DNA from: Streptomyces apocyni
Lineage (GTDB): Bacteria; Actinomycetota; Actinomycetes; Streptomycetales; Streptomycetaceae
Assembly: GCF_009739465.1 (NCBI RefSeq)
Contig: NZ_WHOM01000051.1
Span: 186,001 to 250,000 of the forward strand
Length of the DNA: 64,000 nt
Direction of reading: 5' to 3'
In this document: one piece after another, positions 10,900 to 19,596 of the stretch
Layout: each line of letters begins with the position of its first letter
How positions within the stretch are numbered: position 1 is the stretch's first letter
Notes under the pieces: generated by a model
What the model saw: the letters and a program-made list of their open reading frames with translations, nothing else
What the model was told of the DNA's origin: nothing
The model's database searches: none
Program-made: the position numbers and the translations under genes

Positions 10900-12267
10900 T
10901 CATGCGGTGCGGGTGCGGGTGAGGCCGGCTTCTTCCGCGGCGTCGAAGCCGTCGTCGACCGCGACGACGTCGCGTCCGGCGGCATCCAGCAGGGATGCGG
11001 CGATCGCCGCGCGCATCCCGCCGGCGCAGTGCACCCACACCACGCCGGGCGGCACCTCTCCGAGGCGCCCGTGCAGTTCGTGGATCGGGATGTGGACCGA
11101 GCCGTCGACGAAACCGTGCTCCCGTTCGGAGTCCCGGCGTACGTCGAGCACCGTGACGCGATCCCCACGCTCACATGCGGCCGTCAGGTCGGCGAACCGG
11201 GCTCGCGGGAAGGAGGCGAGCTCCTCCCCCTCCCTGACCCAGCCCGCGGGGGCGCCGGTGGCGGCGGCGGCCGGGCGGTCGATGCCAACCCGGACCAGTT
11301 CACGCTGGGCGTCGGCGATCTGCTCAGGTGTCTCGGCCAGCAGCGTGAGGGGCTTACCCCACGGGACGAGCCAGGCCAGGTAGGTGGCGAGCTCTCCCGC
11401 GCCCTCGAAATTGAACGACCCGGCGACATGCCCCTGAGCGAAGGCGACACGGTTCCGCAGATCCACGATCCACTCTCCCGCCGCCAGCCGGGCCGCGATC
11501 TGTCCCGCGTCGGCCGGCTGGGGCGGAGTCAGGTCGACGGGGGCGGGACCGGCGGCATTAGCCGGCCCCATGTGCGCGTAATAGGCCGGGACGTCCTCCA
11601 ACCCGGCGAGCATGTCGGCGACGAAGGTGTCCACGTCCTTGGTGAGCACGTCATTACTCCGGCGCTCCGCGCCGATCGTGGTCGTCTCCCCCTCCGCCTG
11701 GGACGAGGAGCAGAAGCTGCCGAACCCGTGGGTGGGCAGCACCCGCACGTCGTCGTCCAGTTCACCGGCCAGGCGGTGGGCTGAGGCGTACTGCGCCCGG
11801 GCCAGGTGCTCGGTCAGTCGGGGCTCTACCAGATCCGGTCGCCCCACGCTGCCGATGAGCAGCGACCCACCGGTGAAGGCGACGACTCCCCGCCCGTCGT
11901 CCTCGAGTACGTAGGAGGTGTGGTGCGGCGTGTGGCCGGGGGTCGCCAGCGCCCGCAGCACCAAGCCCTCGTCCACGGTGAAGGTGTCACCGTCGACGAC
12001 CGGGGTGCGCGCGAACGCCACAGTCGCCTCGGCCGGGACAAGATAGCGGGCGCCGGTGACCCGGGCCAGCTCCAGGCCACCGCTCACGTAGTCGTTGTGG
12101 ACATGTGTCTCCACGACGTACACGACGCGCACTCCGCGCCGGGCCGCTGCGGCGATGACCTGGTCGATGTCGCGCGGCGGGTCCACCGCCACGGCGAGGT
12201 CCCGGCCTCCGGCCACATAGCTGCGGTTGCCCAAGCCATCCAGCTCGAGGCTCTCGACGAAGAACAC
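10900..12267 (-). CDS. Persulfide dioxygenase-rhodanese fusion (CstB-like)
   Basis: About 455 residues. The N-terminal metallo-beta-lactamase domain (1-240) has the non-heme iron ligands in ETHVHNDYVSGG, TPGHTPHHTSY and LPTHGFGSFC and belongs to the ETHE1-type persulfide dioxygenases, which oxidise persulfide to sulfite. Two rhodanese domains follow: the first (about 255-340) lacks the catalytic Cys, while the second (about 355-455) has it in VWVHCAGGMRA. This layout matches Staphylococcus CstB. Tandem GTG codons precede; GTG 12267 has the best spacing from GGAG, with 12276 as an alternative. Two CstR-type operators lie just upstream. Confidence 0.92.
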   Translation of the reverse strand: MFFVESLELDGLGNRSYVAGGRDLAVAVDPPRDIDQVIAAAARRGVRVVYVVETHVHNDYVSGGLELARVTGARYLVPAEATVAFARTPVVDGDTFTVDEGLVLRALATPGHTPHHTSYVLEDDGRGVVAFTGGSLLIGSVGRPDLVEPRLTEHLARAQYASAHRLAGELDDDVRVLPTHGFGSFCSSSQAEGETTTIGAERRSNDVLTKDVDTFVADMLAGLEDVPAYYAHMGPANAAGPAPVDLTPPQPADAGQIAARLAAGEWIVDLRNRVAFAQGHVAGSFNFEGAGELATYLAWLVPWGKPLTLLAETPEQIADAQRELVRVGIDRPAAAATGAPAGWVREGEELASFPRARFADLTAACERGDRVTVLDVRRDSEREHGFVDGSVHIPIHELHGRLGEVPPGVVWVHCAGGMRAAIAASLLDAAGRDVVAVDDGFDAAEEAGLTRTRTA

Positions 12268-12286
12268 GATCACCACTCCTTCTTGT

Positions 12287-12300
12287 TACCCCCGGGGGTA
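12287..12300. promoter_or_regulatory. CstR-type operator, proximal
   Basis: TACCCCCGGGGGTA, a perfect 14-bp palindrome 20 bases before the dioxygenase start. It is related to the sites at 12322 and 9429 and overlaps the likely promoter or early leader. Confidence 0.75.
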
Positions 12301-12321
12301 TCTTCATCTACCGTAGCAGAC

Positions 12322-12337
12322 ATACCCCGGGGGGTAT
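12322..12337. promoter_or_regulatory. CstR-type operator, distal
   Basis: ATACCCC-GG-GGGGTAT, with perfect 7-bp arms. It lies 35 bases from the proximal site (about three and a half helical turns start to start), so two repressor tetramers could bind the same promoter. Confidence 0.78.
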
Positions 12338-12377
12338 TTTCGAGCGATGATGCCGCCGCCTGAACCATCCGTGGCTC

Positions 12378-12602
12378 ATGAGCTACGACCGCGCCGTCCC
12401 CTTGACGGCCGGCTTCCCCGCCGCCGTAGCGCCGTCCTCCGGGCCCTGAGCGACCAAGGGTTCGGCATCCTCACCGAAATCGACGTCAAGCACCCTGAAC
12501 GCCAAGCTCGCCCATGACATGGCGGAGTATCTGATCCTGGGGGCCTGCGATCTGTCCCTCTCCCACCAGGCACAGCGGGCCGACCGCGACATCGGTCGCC
12601 GC
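12378..12602 (+). pseudogene. DUF302 protein, frameshifted remnant
   Basis: It starts ATGAGCTACGACCG (MSYDRAV), exactly like the intact DUF302 gene at 29427, and later reads LNAKLAHDMAEYLILGAC and DLSLSHQAQ in another frame, matching LKAKLGHDMEDYLILGAC of the intact copy. A stop and at least one frameshift lie between, and the C-terminal third is absent. It is a decayed paralogue sitting next to the sulfide locus. Confidence 0.8.
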
Positions 12603-12654
12603 GGAGCCCACGACGGGACGCGGCACTCGCCTCCCTGACCTGAACCGGCTCCTT

Positions 12655-13410
12655 CTAGTCCCCGTCCCCCCGCTGGGCCAGCACCATGCTGCCTGTCGTC
12701 GCACCTCCGTCGATCACGAACTCCGAGCCCGTGGAGTACGTGGCGTCCGCCGTCAGGAACAGGGCCATGGCGGCCACCTCCTCGGGCGTCCCGAAGCGCG
12801 GTATGGGCTGATCGGCCGCTATGGAGGCATCCATACCGGCAGTCATGGGGGTCGCGATCGGACCGGGGTGCAGGGAACACACGCGGATGCCGGACGCGGC
12901 CAACTCCAGGGCCGCCGTCTTCGTCAGACCACGCAGACCCCATTTACTGGCCACGTACGCGCCAAGGTTGGCGTAACCCATCAGTCCGGCCGTGGAGGAA
13001 ACGTTCAGAATCACTCCGCCGCCGGCACGTCTCATCGATGGCACGCTGGCACGTATGCCAAGCCAAGGCCCGTAGAGGTTGACGGCGATGACCCGCTGGA
13101 AGACCTGCGGGTCCGTCTCTTCCATGGAGCCGAATTCGACGATGCCCGCGTTGTTGACCAGTACGGAGACCGGGCCGAACGCTTGTTCCGTCTCGCTCAC
13201 CGCGGTGGCCCAGTCGACGTCGTTCGTCACGTCGAGCTTCTGGAAGCGGGTCGCGTCTCCCAGCTTCTCCTGGAGCGCCCGGCCCTCTTCCTCCAGCAGG
13301 TCGGCGATCACGACCCGCGCGCCCTCGTCCACGAACGTGTGGGCGATGGCCGCACCAATGCCGCGCGCACCGCCTGTCACCAAAGCGGTCCTTCCGCTCA
13401 GTGCCTTCAT
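12655..13410 (-). CDS. Short-chain dehydrogenase/reductase
   Basis: A 251-residue classical SDR. The Rossmann motif TGGARGIGAAIAH is at about residues 12-24, NNAG is near 86, the catalytic Ser is in NVSSTAG, and YVASK gives the Tyr and Lys. The acidic residue after the second strand (VVIADL) favours NAD(H). The ending FVIDGGATTG is typical of 3-hydroxy- or glucose-dehydrogenase-like members; the substrate is unknown. It follows the CBS-BON gene by 50 bases on the same strand and is probably co-transcribed with it from the operator region at 14224. Confidence 0.92.
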   Translation of the reverse strand: MKALSGRTALVTGGARGIGAAIAHTFVDEGARVVIADLLEEEGRALQEKLGDATRFQKLDVTNDVDWATAVSETEQAFGPVSVLVNNAGIVEFGSMEETDPQVFQRVIAVNLYGPWLGIRASVPSMRRAGGGVILNVSSTAGLMGYANLGAYVASKWGLRGLTKTAALELAASGIRVCSLHPGPIATPMTAGMDASIAADQPIPRFGTPEEVAAMALFLTADATYSTGSEFVIDGGATTGSMVLAQRGDGD

Positions 13411-13460
13411 GACAGCCTCCTCGCATCATGAGGTCCGGTTGTGGGTTCCTGGCCGACGCG

Positions 13461-14135
13461 TCACTGCCGCGGGGCGACGTCGGCCGTCGTGGGGGCGATG
13501 AGGTCGCAGCGCACATCCACCACGCCTTCCACGGCCCGAGTCAGGCGCTCGGCGACAGGGAGCAGCGTTTCGTCGCGGACCGACCCGGTGAGCGTCACGC
13601 ATCCCTTCTCGACAGCCACCCGGATCCCGCCGCGGGAGACAGGGAAGAAGCGGTCGACCACTTCGCGCCTCACCTCGGCCGCGAGGTCCTCGTCCGTCCT
13701 GAGGAAGACCTTGAGCAGGTCGGACCGGCTCACGATGCCCTTCAAGATGCCCTGCTCGTCGACGACCGGCAGGCGCTTCACCCGGTGCTCGGCCATCAGG
13801 CGGGCGGCCTGAGGAAGCGTGGCGCCGGCGGAGACCGTGACCGCGGGACTGGACATCAGGTCCCGAGCGGTGACGGCACCAGCCTTCGCGTAGTCGGCGA
13901 GGCGCTCCATCTGGCCGATCATCGTGGGCTCCTTGTCGCGCAGCTCCTCCTTGTTCAGCAGATCCGCCTCGGACAGGACTCCCACGACACGCCCTTCGCC
14001 CTCCAGCACGGGCACCGCGGTGACCTGCCATTCCTTCATGGCTGCCACAATCTCTTTGAACTGGGCGTCCAGTCCCACGGCGACAACGGTCGAGGTCATC
14101 ACATCATTGACGGTGTGTGGGGATCGGCTGTTCAC
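13461..14135 (-). CDS. CBS-domain pair with C-terminal BON domain
   Basis: A 224-residue paralogue of the protein at 55-702. Two CBS motifs (about 8-62 and 95-150) include HRVKRLPVVDEQG and SRSDLLKVFLRTDEDLAAE, and the BON-like tail contains IRVAVEKGCVTLTGSVRDE. I chose GTG 14135 because AAGGGAG precedes it by 6 bases. A perfect GGGCC-N4-GGCCC site lies 89 bases upstream. It probably senses adenylate charge as part of the dormancy response and is co-transcribed with the SDR gene downstream. Confidence 0.9.
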   Translation of the reverse strand: MNSRSPHTVNDVMTSTVVAVGLDAQFKEIVAAMKEWQVTAVPVLEGEGRVVGVLSEADLLNKEELRDKEPTMIGQMERLADYAKAGAVTARDLMSSPAVTVSAGATLPQAARLMAEHRVKRLPVVDEQGILKGIVSRSDLLKVFLRTDEDLAAEVRREVVDRFFPVSRGGIRVAVEKGCVTLTGSVRDETLLPVAERLTRAVEGVVDVRCDLIAPTTADVAPRQ

Positions 14136-14223
14136 TGCGGGCTCCCTTCGGGCGTGCACCGGCTGAGCGCCGGATGGGTGAGTTCCTCGCCTTCAGCATG
14201 TGCGTCGTGTACGCGGCGCGACA

Positions 14224-14237
14224 GGGCCGAGCGGCCC
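14224..14237. promoter_or_regulatory. Candidate DosR/OsdR-type operator (perfect)
   Basis: GGGCC-GAGC-GGCCC, perfect arms, 89 bases upstream of the CBS-BON/SDR operon and downstream of the USP gene at 14280 on the same strand. Confidence 0.6.
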
Positions 14238-14279
14238 GCCGTACGGACCGGAGTGACCCTCCGGACCGTCGGCCGCGCG

Positions 14280-15155
14280 TCACGAGCGCCGAGGCACCAC
14301 CGCGACCGGGCAGGACGCGTGGTGCAGGACCGTGTGCGCGACCCTGCCCAGTTGCATGCCGAACTCGTGGTGACGGCGCCGGGCTCCCACGACCAGCAGG
14401 TCGGCCGCCTCTGACCGCGCGAGCAGGACCTTGCGCGCGGGGCCTTCGACGGTGGCTCGCCGCACCCGGACGCCCGGATGATCGCGGATGGCCGACTTGA
14501 GAGCCGCGTCGAGCCGGGTCGAGGCCTCCACCTCGTAGTAGCGGGCAGGGTCACCGGCCAGCAGCGGATGGTCCGCGGTCTCGTGCGCCGGGCGGCGCCA
14601 GGCGCACACCACATCCAGGATGCAGCCCCTCAGCTCCGCCTCGCGGAAGGCGAACCGGACCGCCGCGGAATCGATGTCGGCGTCCCCGACGCCGAGTGTG
14701 ATCCGCTCATGCGTGCCTGCCAGCCCCGCCTTGTCCCCTCGCACAACGATCGCCGGGCAGTGCGCCCGGGCGGCCACGGACAGGCTCACCGAGCCGAGCA
14801 GGAGGCCGGCGATCTCGCCTCGCCCCCGTGAGCCGGTGACGAGGGCGAAGGCGTTCCGGCTTTCCCTCAGCAACGCTTCCACCGTGTCTTCCGGCAGGGC
14901 ATCGGTCACGACCTTGAGGCCGGGGGTACGGCGCATGACGCGCTCCGCCGCTGTTCCCACGATGTTCTCCGCGAACACTTGCCCGTCGGGGCGGCTGAGA
15001 CTGGTCGCGAGGGCGGCGCCTTCGTAACGCTGCCACAGGGACGCGTACACAAGGCGGAGCGGCAGGCCGTGGCGGAGCGCCTCGTCCGCCGCCCAGTCGG
15101 CCGCCTGGAAGCTGGGGTCCGAACCGTCCACGCCGACAACCAGAGGTGACTCCAT
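14280..15155 (-). CDS. Universal stress protein, two UspA domains
   Basis: A 291-residue tandem UspA protein. The N-terminal domain has a near-consensus ATP motif (VTGSRGRGEIAGLLLGSV); the C-terminal motif is degenerate (VVGARRRHHEFGMQLGRV). It ends HHASCPVAVVPR like its paralogues. ATG 15155 is preferred over GTG 15164 on ribosome-site spacing. A weak version of the island operator (GGGCC-GGTC-GGGCT, 15228-15241) lies 73 bases upstream, so its control by the DevR-type regulator is less certain than for its neighbours. Confidence 0.9.
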   Translation of the reverse strand: MESPLVVGVDGSDPSFQAADWAADEALRHGLPLRLVYASLWQRYEGAALATSLSRPDGQVFAENIVGTAAERVMRRTPGLKVVTDALPEDTVEALLRESRNAFALVTGSRGRGEIAGLLLGSVSLSVAARAHCPAIVVRGDKAGLAGTHERITLGVGDADIDSAAVRFAFREAELRGCILDVVCAWRRPAHETADHPLLAGDPARYYEVEASTRLDAALKSAIRDHPGVRVRRATVEGPARKVLLARSEAADLLVVGARRRHHEFGMQLGRVAHTVLHHASCPVAVVPRRS

Positions 15156-15250
15156 TGTCCCCACCGCCTTTCACTCGGGGTCGTACGGTCTCCTTCTCAG
15201 GATCACGCGCGTAAGCCGCCGCTCCCAGGGCCGGTCGGGCTACGGAAGGT

Positions 15251-16159
15251 CTAGGGGGCGTGTGGCACCACAGCCAACGGGCAGTCCACGTGATGGATCA
15301 TCGCGTGCGTCACGGGTCCGATGCGGTCACCAGCATCGGACCGGTGACCCACGACGAGGAGACTCGCGTCTTCGGCGGCCAGCCGCAGGCAGGGCCCTGC
15401 ACGCCCCTCCTCCAGCCGCTCCGTAACCGCCACCTCCGGGTACTTCTCGCGCCACGGGCGCAGTGCGGCGGCGAGGGACAGCCTCGTCGCGTCCCGCGTG
15501 TTCTCGGCCTCCTCCTCAGGCGAGGCCGAGCCACCCGTCCGGCCGTGGGGGCGGAGAACACGCGCTTTCCCCGCGTACACCGCCGTCAGCGACGTCGCCC
15601 TCGCCTTCGCCGCCTCGAAGGCGAACGACAGCAGTTCGTCACCGCGATGTTCCAGGTCGATGCCGAGGACGACCGGCCGGAAAGGTGTCCCTGTCCCTGT
15701 GGGCACCTCGCCGGGGGAAGCGGGAGCGTGTTCGTCCTCTGCCCGCTCGTCGGCGCGGACGAGAACGACCGGGCCTCGCGCCCGCGCCGTGACGTCCAAC
15801 GCCACGGAACCGACCATGAAGCCCTCCAGGCCGCTGAACCCCTGTGATCCGAGGGCCAGCACGGTGGAGGACGCAGCCGTCGCCAGAAGGGCCGGGATCG
15901 GTGCCTCCGCGATTCGGCGGGGGATGAGACGCAGGCCCGGGTGGTCCGCCAGAAGCCTCCTGCCGATGAAGTCCAGTGCTCGGTTCTCACGCTCGGCCGG
16001 TACGTCGATCTCCGGCAGGCGCGTACGCGGTGTCGGCTCGTAGCCAGCCTGGAGCAGGGTCAGAGGCAGTCCCCGGAGCACCGCCTCACGAGCGGCCCAA
16101 CGGGCGGCGGCATTGCTCTCGGCGGAGCCGTCTATGCCTACGGCGATCGTCTTGCGCAT
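15251..16159 (-). CDS. Universal stress protein, two UspA domains
   Basis: A 302-residue tandem UspA protein, slightly longer than its paralogues because of a charged linker (DERAEDEHAPASPGEVPTG). The N-terminal ATP loop is ALGSQGFSGLEGFMVGSV; the C-terminal loop is shortened (VVGHRSDAGDRIGPV). ATG 16159 follows GGAGG by 6 bases. It is transcribed toward the next USP gene with a 95-base gap. A perfect island operator lies 210 bases upstream at 16369. Confidence 0.9.
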   Translation of the reverse strand: MRKTIAVGIDGSAESNAAARWAAREAVLRGLPLTLLQAGYEPTPRTRLPEIDVPAERENRALDFIGRRLLADHPGLRLIPRRIAEAPIPALLATAASSTVLALGSQGFSGLEGFMVGSVALDVTARARGPVVLVRADERAEDEHAPASPGEVPTGTGTPFRPVVLGIDLEHRGDELLSFAFEAAKARATSLTAVYAGKARVLRPHGRTGGSASPEEEAENTRDATRLSLAAALRPWREKYPEVAVTERLEEGRAGPCLRLAAEDASLLVVGHRSDAGDRIGPVTHAMIHHVDCPLAVVPHAP

Positions 16160-16614
16160 GATGCGCCTCCCGGTGGCGTCGCGGCTGTAGGGCAGACTCC
16201 AACGACCATGGCGACGTGGCAGGGGCAGCCACAGCAAGGGACGAAAGGAGCCCATCCGCTTCTCGCGGATCCTGATTGCGCGGTGCACGGTTCGTGACCG
16301 CTCCTCCGCGCCTCTGGCAGGGCTCCTTCCGTCAATTACAGGTAATCACCGTCGCCGCCTGGCCACTAGGGCCTACTGGCCCCCTTCGTACCCGGTTGGC
16401 GCGGTCGACGCGGGAGGAGGGGCAGCCTCGTGCCGAGCGCGCGCTGTGGTCATCACATGCCGCTGGTCGCGGGCACCACTCAGTAGGGCGGGGCCGCCCG
16501 GACGGAGTCCTCACGTCGGGCGGCGGCCGATGTGGCCGCGGTGGACGCACGGCTACCCGAATGCGAGGCATTGCCGCCGCCTCCGGGGGTAGGGCCGTGC
16601 GGACGATCGCCATA
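16160..16614. other. Long intergenic region, no supported gene
   Basis: It holds the operator at 16369-16382 and a short inverted repeat, ATTAC-AG-GTAAT, near 16334. I see no coding segment with recognisable similarity on either strand. Its length may be leader sequence of the USP gene or decayed DNA. Confidence 0.5.
16369..16382. promoter_or_regulatory. Candidate DosR/OsdR-type operator (perfect)
   Basis: GGGCC-TACT-GGCCC, perfect arms. It is unusually far (210 bases) from the USP start at 16159, implying a long leader. Confidence 0.55.
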
Positions 16615-16639
16615 TGGCCGCCCGCCTGCTAGGCGGCCA
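16615..16639. terminator. Hairpin overlapping the dehydrogenase stop codon
   Basis: 8-bp perfect arms TGGCCGCC and GGCGGCCA flank a 9-base loop that contains the stop codon of the minus-strand dehydrogenase. There is no U-tract, as is common in Streptomyces. Confidence 0.5.
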
Positions 16640-17699
16640 CACTGACCTCGTCGTGCTTGGGGCCGCCCAGCACCACCTTGAGCGCTCCGGTGTGCGCCGC
16701 GCCGGAGAAGACCTCGTACGCCTCCTCCATCTGCCCCAGCTCGAACCGGTGGGTCACCATCGCCGACGCGGCCGGAAGCCTCCCGGCGGCCATCATGCGC
16801 AGCAGCAGCGGAGTGGAGTGGGTGTCGACGAGCCCCGTGGTGATCGTCACGTCCTTGATCCACAGGTCTTCGAGATGGAGCGCGGCCGGCTTCCCGTGGA
16901 CGCCGATGTTGGCGACATGCCCTCCCGGCCGGACGATGCGTGTGCATTGCTCGAACGCCTCGGGTACCCCCACGGCCTCGACCACGACATCGGCACCCAG
17001 GCCATCGGTGAGGTCCATGACGAACTGCTCCGGGTCTTCCTCCGCACTGACCGTGGCATCGGCGCCCATGGAACGCGCGGCTTCGAGCCGGGACTCCGCG
17101 ACATCGACCGCGATGATCCGCCCGGGGGTGTACAGCTGGGCGGTCGCGATGGTCGCGAGCCCGATCGGCCCTGCCCCGACCACGACCACCGTGTCTCCGG
17201 GCCGCACGCGCCCGTTGAGCACGCCGACCTCGTAGCCCGTGGGGAAGATGTCCGCCAGCAGAACCGCGTCCTCGCTGGTCACGGCGCTCGGCAGTGGGTG
17301 CACCGAGAGATCGGCGAAGGGGACCCGGACGCATTCGGCCTGGGTGCCGTCGATGAGGTGCCCGAGCACCCAGCCGCCACCACCACGGCACTGCCCGTAG
17401 CGGTTCTCCCGGCAGAACCCACAGCGGCCGCAGGCGGCGATGCAGGAAATCAGAACCCGGTCGCCAGGCCGGACCGTCCGTACGTCGCTACCGACCTCCA
17501 CGACCTCGCCCACCGCCTCGTGACCCAGAACCCTTCCGGGGGCCATCTCGGGCACGTCACCCTTGATGATGTGCAGGTCGGTACCGCAGATGGTGACGGC
17601 CTCGACACGTATCACCGCGTCGGCCGCGTCCTTGATGCCGGGGTCGGGAACATCCTGCCAGGATGTCTGTCCAGGACCTTGGAACACCAGTGCCTTCAT
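16629..17699 (-). CDS. Zinc-dependent alcohol dehydrogenase
   Basis: A 356-residue medium-chain dehydrogenase. Catalytic zinc ligands lie in ICGTDLHI and [12 protein letters not shown]; the structural zinc is held by four Cys in [15 protein letters not shown]. The nucleotide-binding motif is [12 protein letters not shown]. It oxidises alcohols or reduces aldehydes with NAD(P); the substrate cannot be told. ATG 17699 follows GAAGGA by 7 bases. It is divergent from the beta-CASP gene, with an island operator between them, as expected for a redox-balancing enzyme of the OsdR/DosR-type response. Confidence 0.94.
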   Translation of the reverse strand: MKALVFQGPGQTSWQDVPDPGIKDAADAVIRVEAVTICGTDLHIIKGDVPEMAPGRVLGHEAVGEVVEVGSDVRTVRPGDRVLISCIAACGRCGFCRENRYGQCRGGGGWVLGHLIDGTQAECVRVPFADLSVHPLPSAVTSEDAVLLADIFPTGYEVGVLNGRVRPGDTVVVVGAGPIGLATIATAQLYTPGRIIAVDVAESRLEAARSMGADATVSAEEDPEQFVMDLTDGLGADVVVEAVGVPEAFEQCTRIVRPGGHVANIGVHGKPAALHLEDLWIKDVTITTGLVDTHSTPLLLRMMAAGRLPAASAMVTHRFELGQMEEAYEVFSGAAHTGALKVVLGGPKHDEVSVAA

Positions 17700-17764
17700 G
17701 ACGTCGTCCTTCTTTCCTGTTCGCGGTACAGCACCACGGTCCCGCCGCCTTACCTCGGGCGCTG

Positions 17765-17778
17765 GGGCCGACTGGCCC
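17765..17778. promoter_or_regulatory. Candidate DosR/OsdR-type operator, divergent promoter
   Basis: GGGCC-GACT-GGCCC, perfect arms, 66 bases before the dehydrogenase and 88 bases before the beta-CASP gene. A second, weaker GGGAC...GTCCC pair lies at 17786-17801. Confidence 0.62.
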
Positions 17779-17865
17779 TCGAGAGGGGACGAACGGGTCC
17801 CTCCCACACCGGGCGGGCGGTGCCACCGTGGTACCGGGGGGCAGAAGGCCGGAGGTGGAACGATC

Positions 17866-19308
17866 ATGAGTGTGGCTCTTTCGGACCCGACAGCAGTGAC
17901 GCCCACGCCCACCAAGCCCAGACCGGCCTTGCTGACGTTCCTCGGTGGCGTCGGAACCGTCACCGGCAGCCGGTTCCTCGTCGAGAGCGATCACACACGC
18001 GTCCTGCTCGACTGTGGTCTCTTCCAGGGTCTCGCCGACCTGCGACGGCGCAACTGGCGCCCGCTTCCCCGCGTCGCCGCGGACGTCCACGCGGTCGTCG
18101 TCACGCACGCGCACCTCGACCATTGCGGGTATCTGCCCCGGCTGGTTCGCCACGGGTTTCGCGGCCCGATCCTCATGACCGACTACACCGCCCGCCTTGC
18201 GGAGATCGTCCTGCGGGACAGCGCTCGTCTCCAGATGGAGGCGGCCCAGCACGCCAATGAACACGGTTGGTCGAAGCACCGGCCCGCCAAGCCGCTGTAC
18301 GACATCCGGGACGTGGAGCGCACGCTTGAGCTCTTCGATCCCATGCCGGTCGACAGCGAGGTGGAGATCGAGGCGGGTACCACCCTGACCCTGCGCAACG
18401 CTGGCCACATCCTTGGTTCGGCCTGGGCCCACCTGACTCTCGAGGACGGGCACACTTTGGTCACGAGCGGAGACCTGGGCCGTCCCGGCCACCCCCTGCT
18501 GCGACCCGCCGCACCGTTCTCCGGGGCGGACGTGCTGCTGGTCGAATCGACGTACGGCAGCCGCCGGCACGATGACGTAGCGGGGCGGGCAGGGTTCGCC
18601 GGAGTTATCACCCGAACCCTCGCTCGCGGTGGGACCGTCGTGATACCCGCCTTCGCACTGGACCGCACGGAGGTCGTACTGCACGAACTGGCGGAACTCC
18701 GCCGCGCGGGCACCCTGCCACCGAGCGTGCCCGTATTCGTCGACAGTCCCATGGCTCTTGCCGCGCTCGACGTCTATCGGAGCGCGGTCGCCTCCCAGGC
18801 AGCCGAACTGCGACCGGAGATGTCCGCTCGCGGTGCGGCGGACTTGAGCCCGGAGCCCTTCCTGGCCGCCCGCACCGTGCAGGAGTCCATCGCCATCAAC
18901 GAGCGGGAAGGACCCGCGGTGATCGTCTCCTCCGCGGGCATGGCTACCGGCGGACGGGTGCTTCACCACCTGAACCGGCTGCTTCCGGACCCACGCAACG
19001 CTGTCGTCATCGTCGGCTTCGCCGCCGCGGGAACCCGAGCCCGTGATCTGGTCGACGGCGTCCGCGCGCTCAAGATGTTCGGCGAGTACGTGCCGGTGCG
19101 AGCCGAGGTCGCCAACGTCCCGCACTTCTCCGCCCACGCGGACGCGGCCCAGATCATCGACTGGCTGCGGGAGGCGCCGGCCCCGCACACCACGTACCTG
19201 GTCCATGGGGAGCCGGATGCCGCCGACGCCCTACGGGATCGCATCGATCGGGAACTGGGCTGGACGGCGGTGGTTCCCCGGTCCGGCGAAGCGGTCCTGG
19301 TGCGATGA
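17866..19308 (+). CDS. Beta-CASP metallo-beta-lactamase RNase-like protein
   Basis: A 480-residue protein of the CPSF73/RNase J-like beta-CASP group. Metal ligands are in [28 protein letters not shown] and [11 protein letters not shown] complete the MBL core; the beta-CASP insert includes [11 protein letters not shown], and the RMMBL tail shows [17 protein letters not shown]. These enzymes process RNA 3' ends or act as exoribonucleases. ATG 17866 follows GGAGGTGG. It is controlled from the divergent region with the dehydrogenase, so RNA turnover may be part of the dormancy programme. Confidence 0.9.
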   Translation: MSVALSDPTAVTPTPTKPRPALLTFLGGVGTVTGSRFLVESDHTRVLLDCGLFQGLADLRRRNWRPLPRVAADVHAVVVTHAHLDHCGYLPRLVRHGFRGPILMTDYTARLAEIVLRDSARLQMEAAQHANEHGWSKHRPAKPLYDIRDVERTLELFDPMPVDSEVEIEAGTTLTLRNAGHILGSAWAHLTLEDGHTLVTSGDLGRPGHPLLRPAAPFSGADVLLVESTYGSRRHDDVAGRAGFAGVITRTLARGGTVVIPAFALDRTEVVLHELAELRRAGTLPPSVPVFVDSPMALAALDVYRSAVASQAAELRPEMSARGAADLSPEPFLAARTVQESIAINEREGPAVIVSSAGMATGGRVLHHLNRLLPDPRNAVVIVGFAAAGTRARDLVDGVRALKMFGEYVPVRAEVANVPHFSAHADAAQIIDWLREAPAPHTTYLVHGEPDAADALRDRIDRELGWTAVVPRSGEAVLVR

Positions 19309-19364
19309 CCCGACCACCAGGCGGAACCCGCCGACTACGGTCACTCGGCGGCGCGGACGGCGAG

Positions 19365-19430
19365 AGCCACGCGGGTCACCACCGCGCGGGTCAGCGCCAC
19401 GCGGGTCAGCGCCGCGCGGCTCACCACCCT
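19365..19430. repeat. Short imperfect tandem repeat, 15-base unit
   Basis: About four copies of a unit like CGCGGGTCAGCGCCA follow the beta-CASP stop. It is non-coding on the plus strand and has no known role. Confidence 0.6.
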
Positions 19431-19471
19431 TGGGTGCCCGCTTCGCGGGCGGTTGGGCCCGCCCGTCATGG

Positions 19472-19507
19472 GGCCCGAACGGGCCGTTGCCCGGGGCCGA
19501 CCGGCCC
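19472..19507. promoter_or_regulatory. Two tandem candidate DosR/OsdR-type operators
   Basis: GGCCC-GAAC-GGGCC (19472-19485) and the perfect GGGCC-GACC-GGCCC (19494-19507). The second lies 90 bases upstream of the USP start at 19597. Tandem boxes about two helical turns apart are also common for mycobacterial DosR. Confidence 0.6.
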
Positions 19508-19596
19508 TGGGCAAGGAACGTCCCGCCCACCGAGGCTGAGGAACAAAGGGCAGACCGAAGTGGTCGTGCCCGTCGAACCGTACGGAGGCCATCACC

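Noticed and set aside
16614..18260. 548-codon plus-strand frame over the alcohol dehydrogenase
   Set aside because: It overlaps a clear dehydrogenase on the other strand and the true beta-CASP start; composition is that of an antisense frame.
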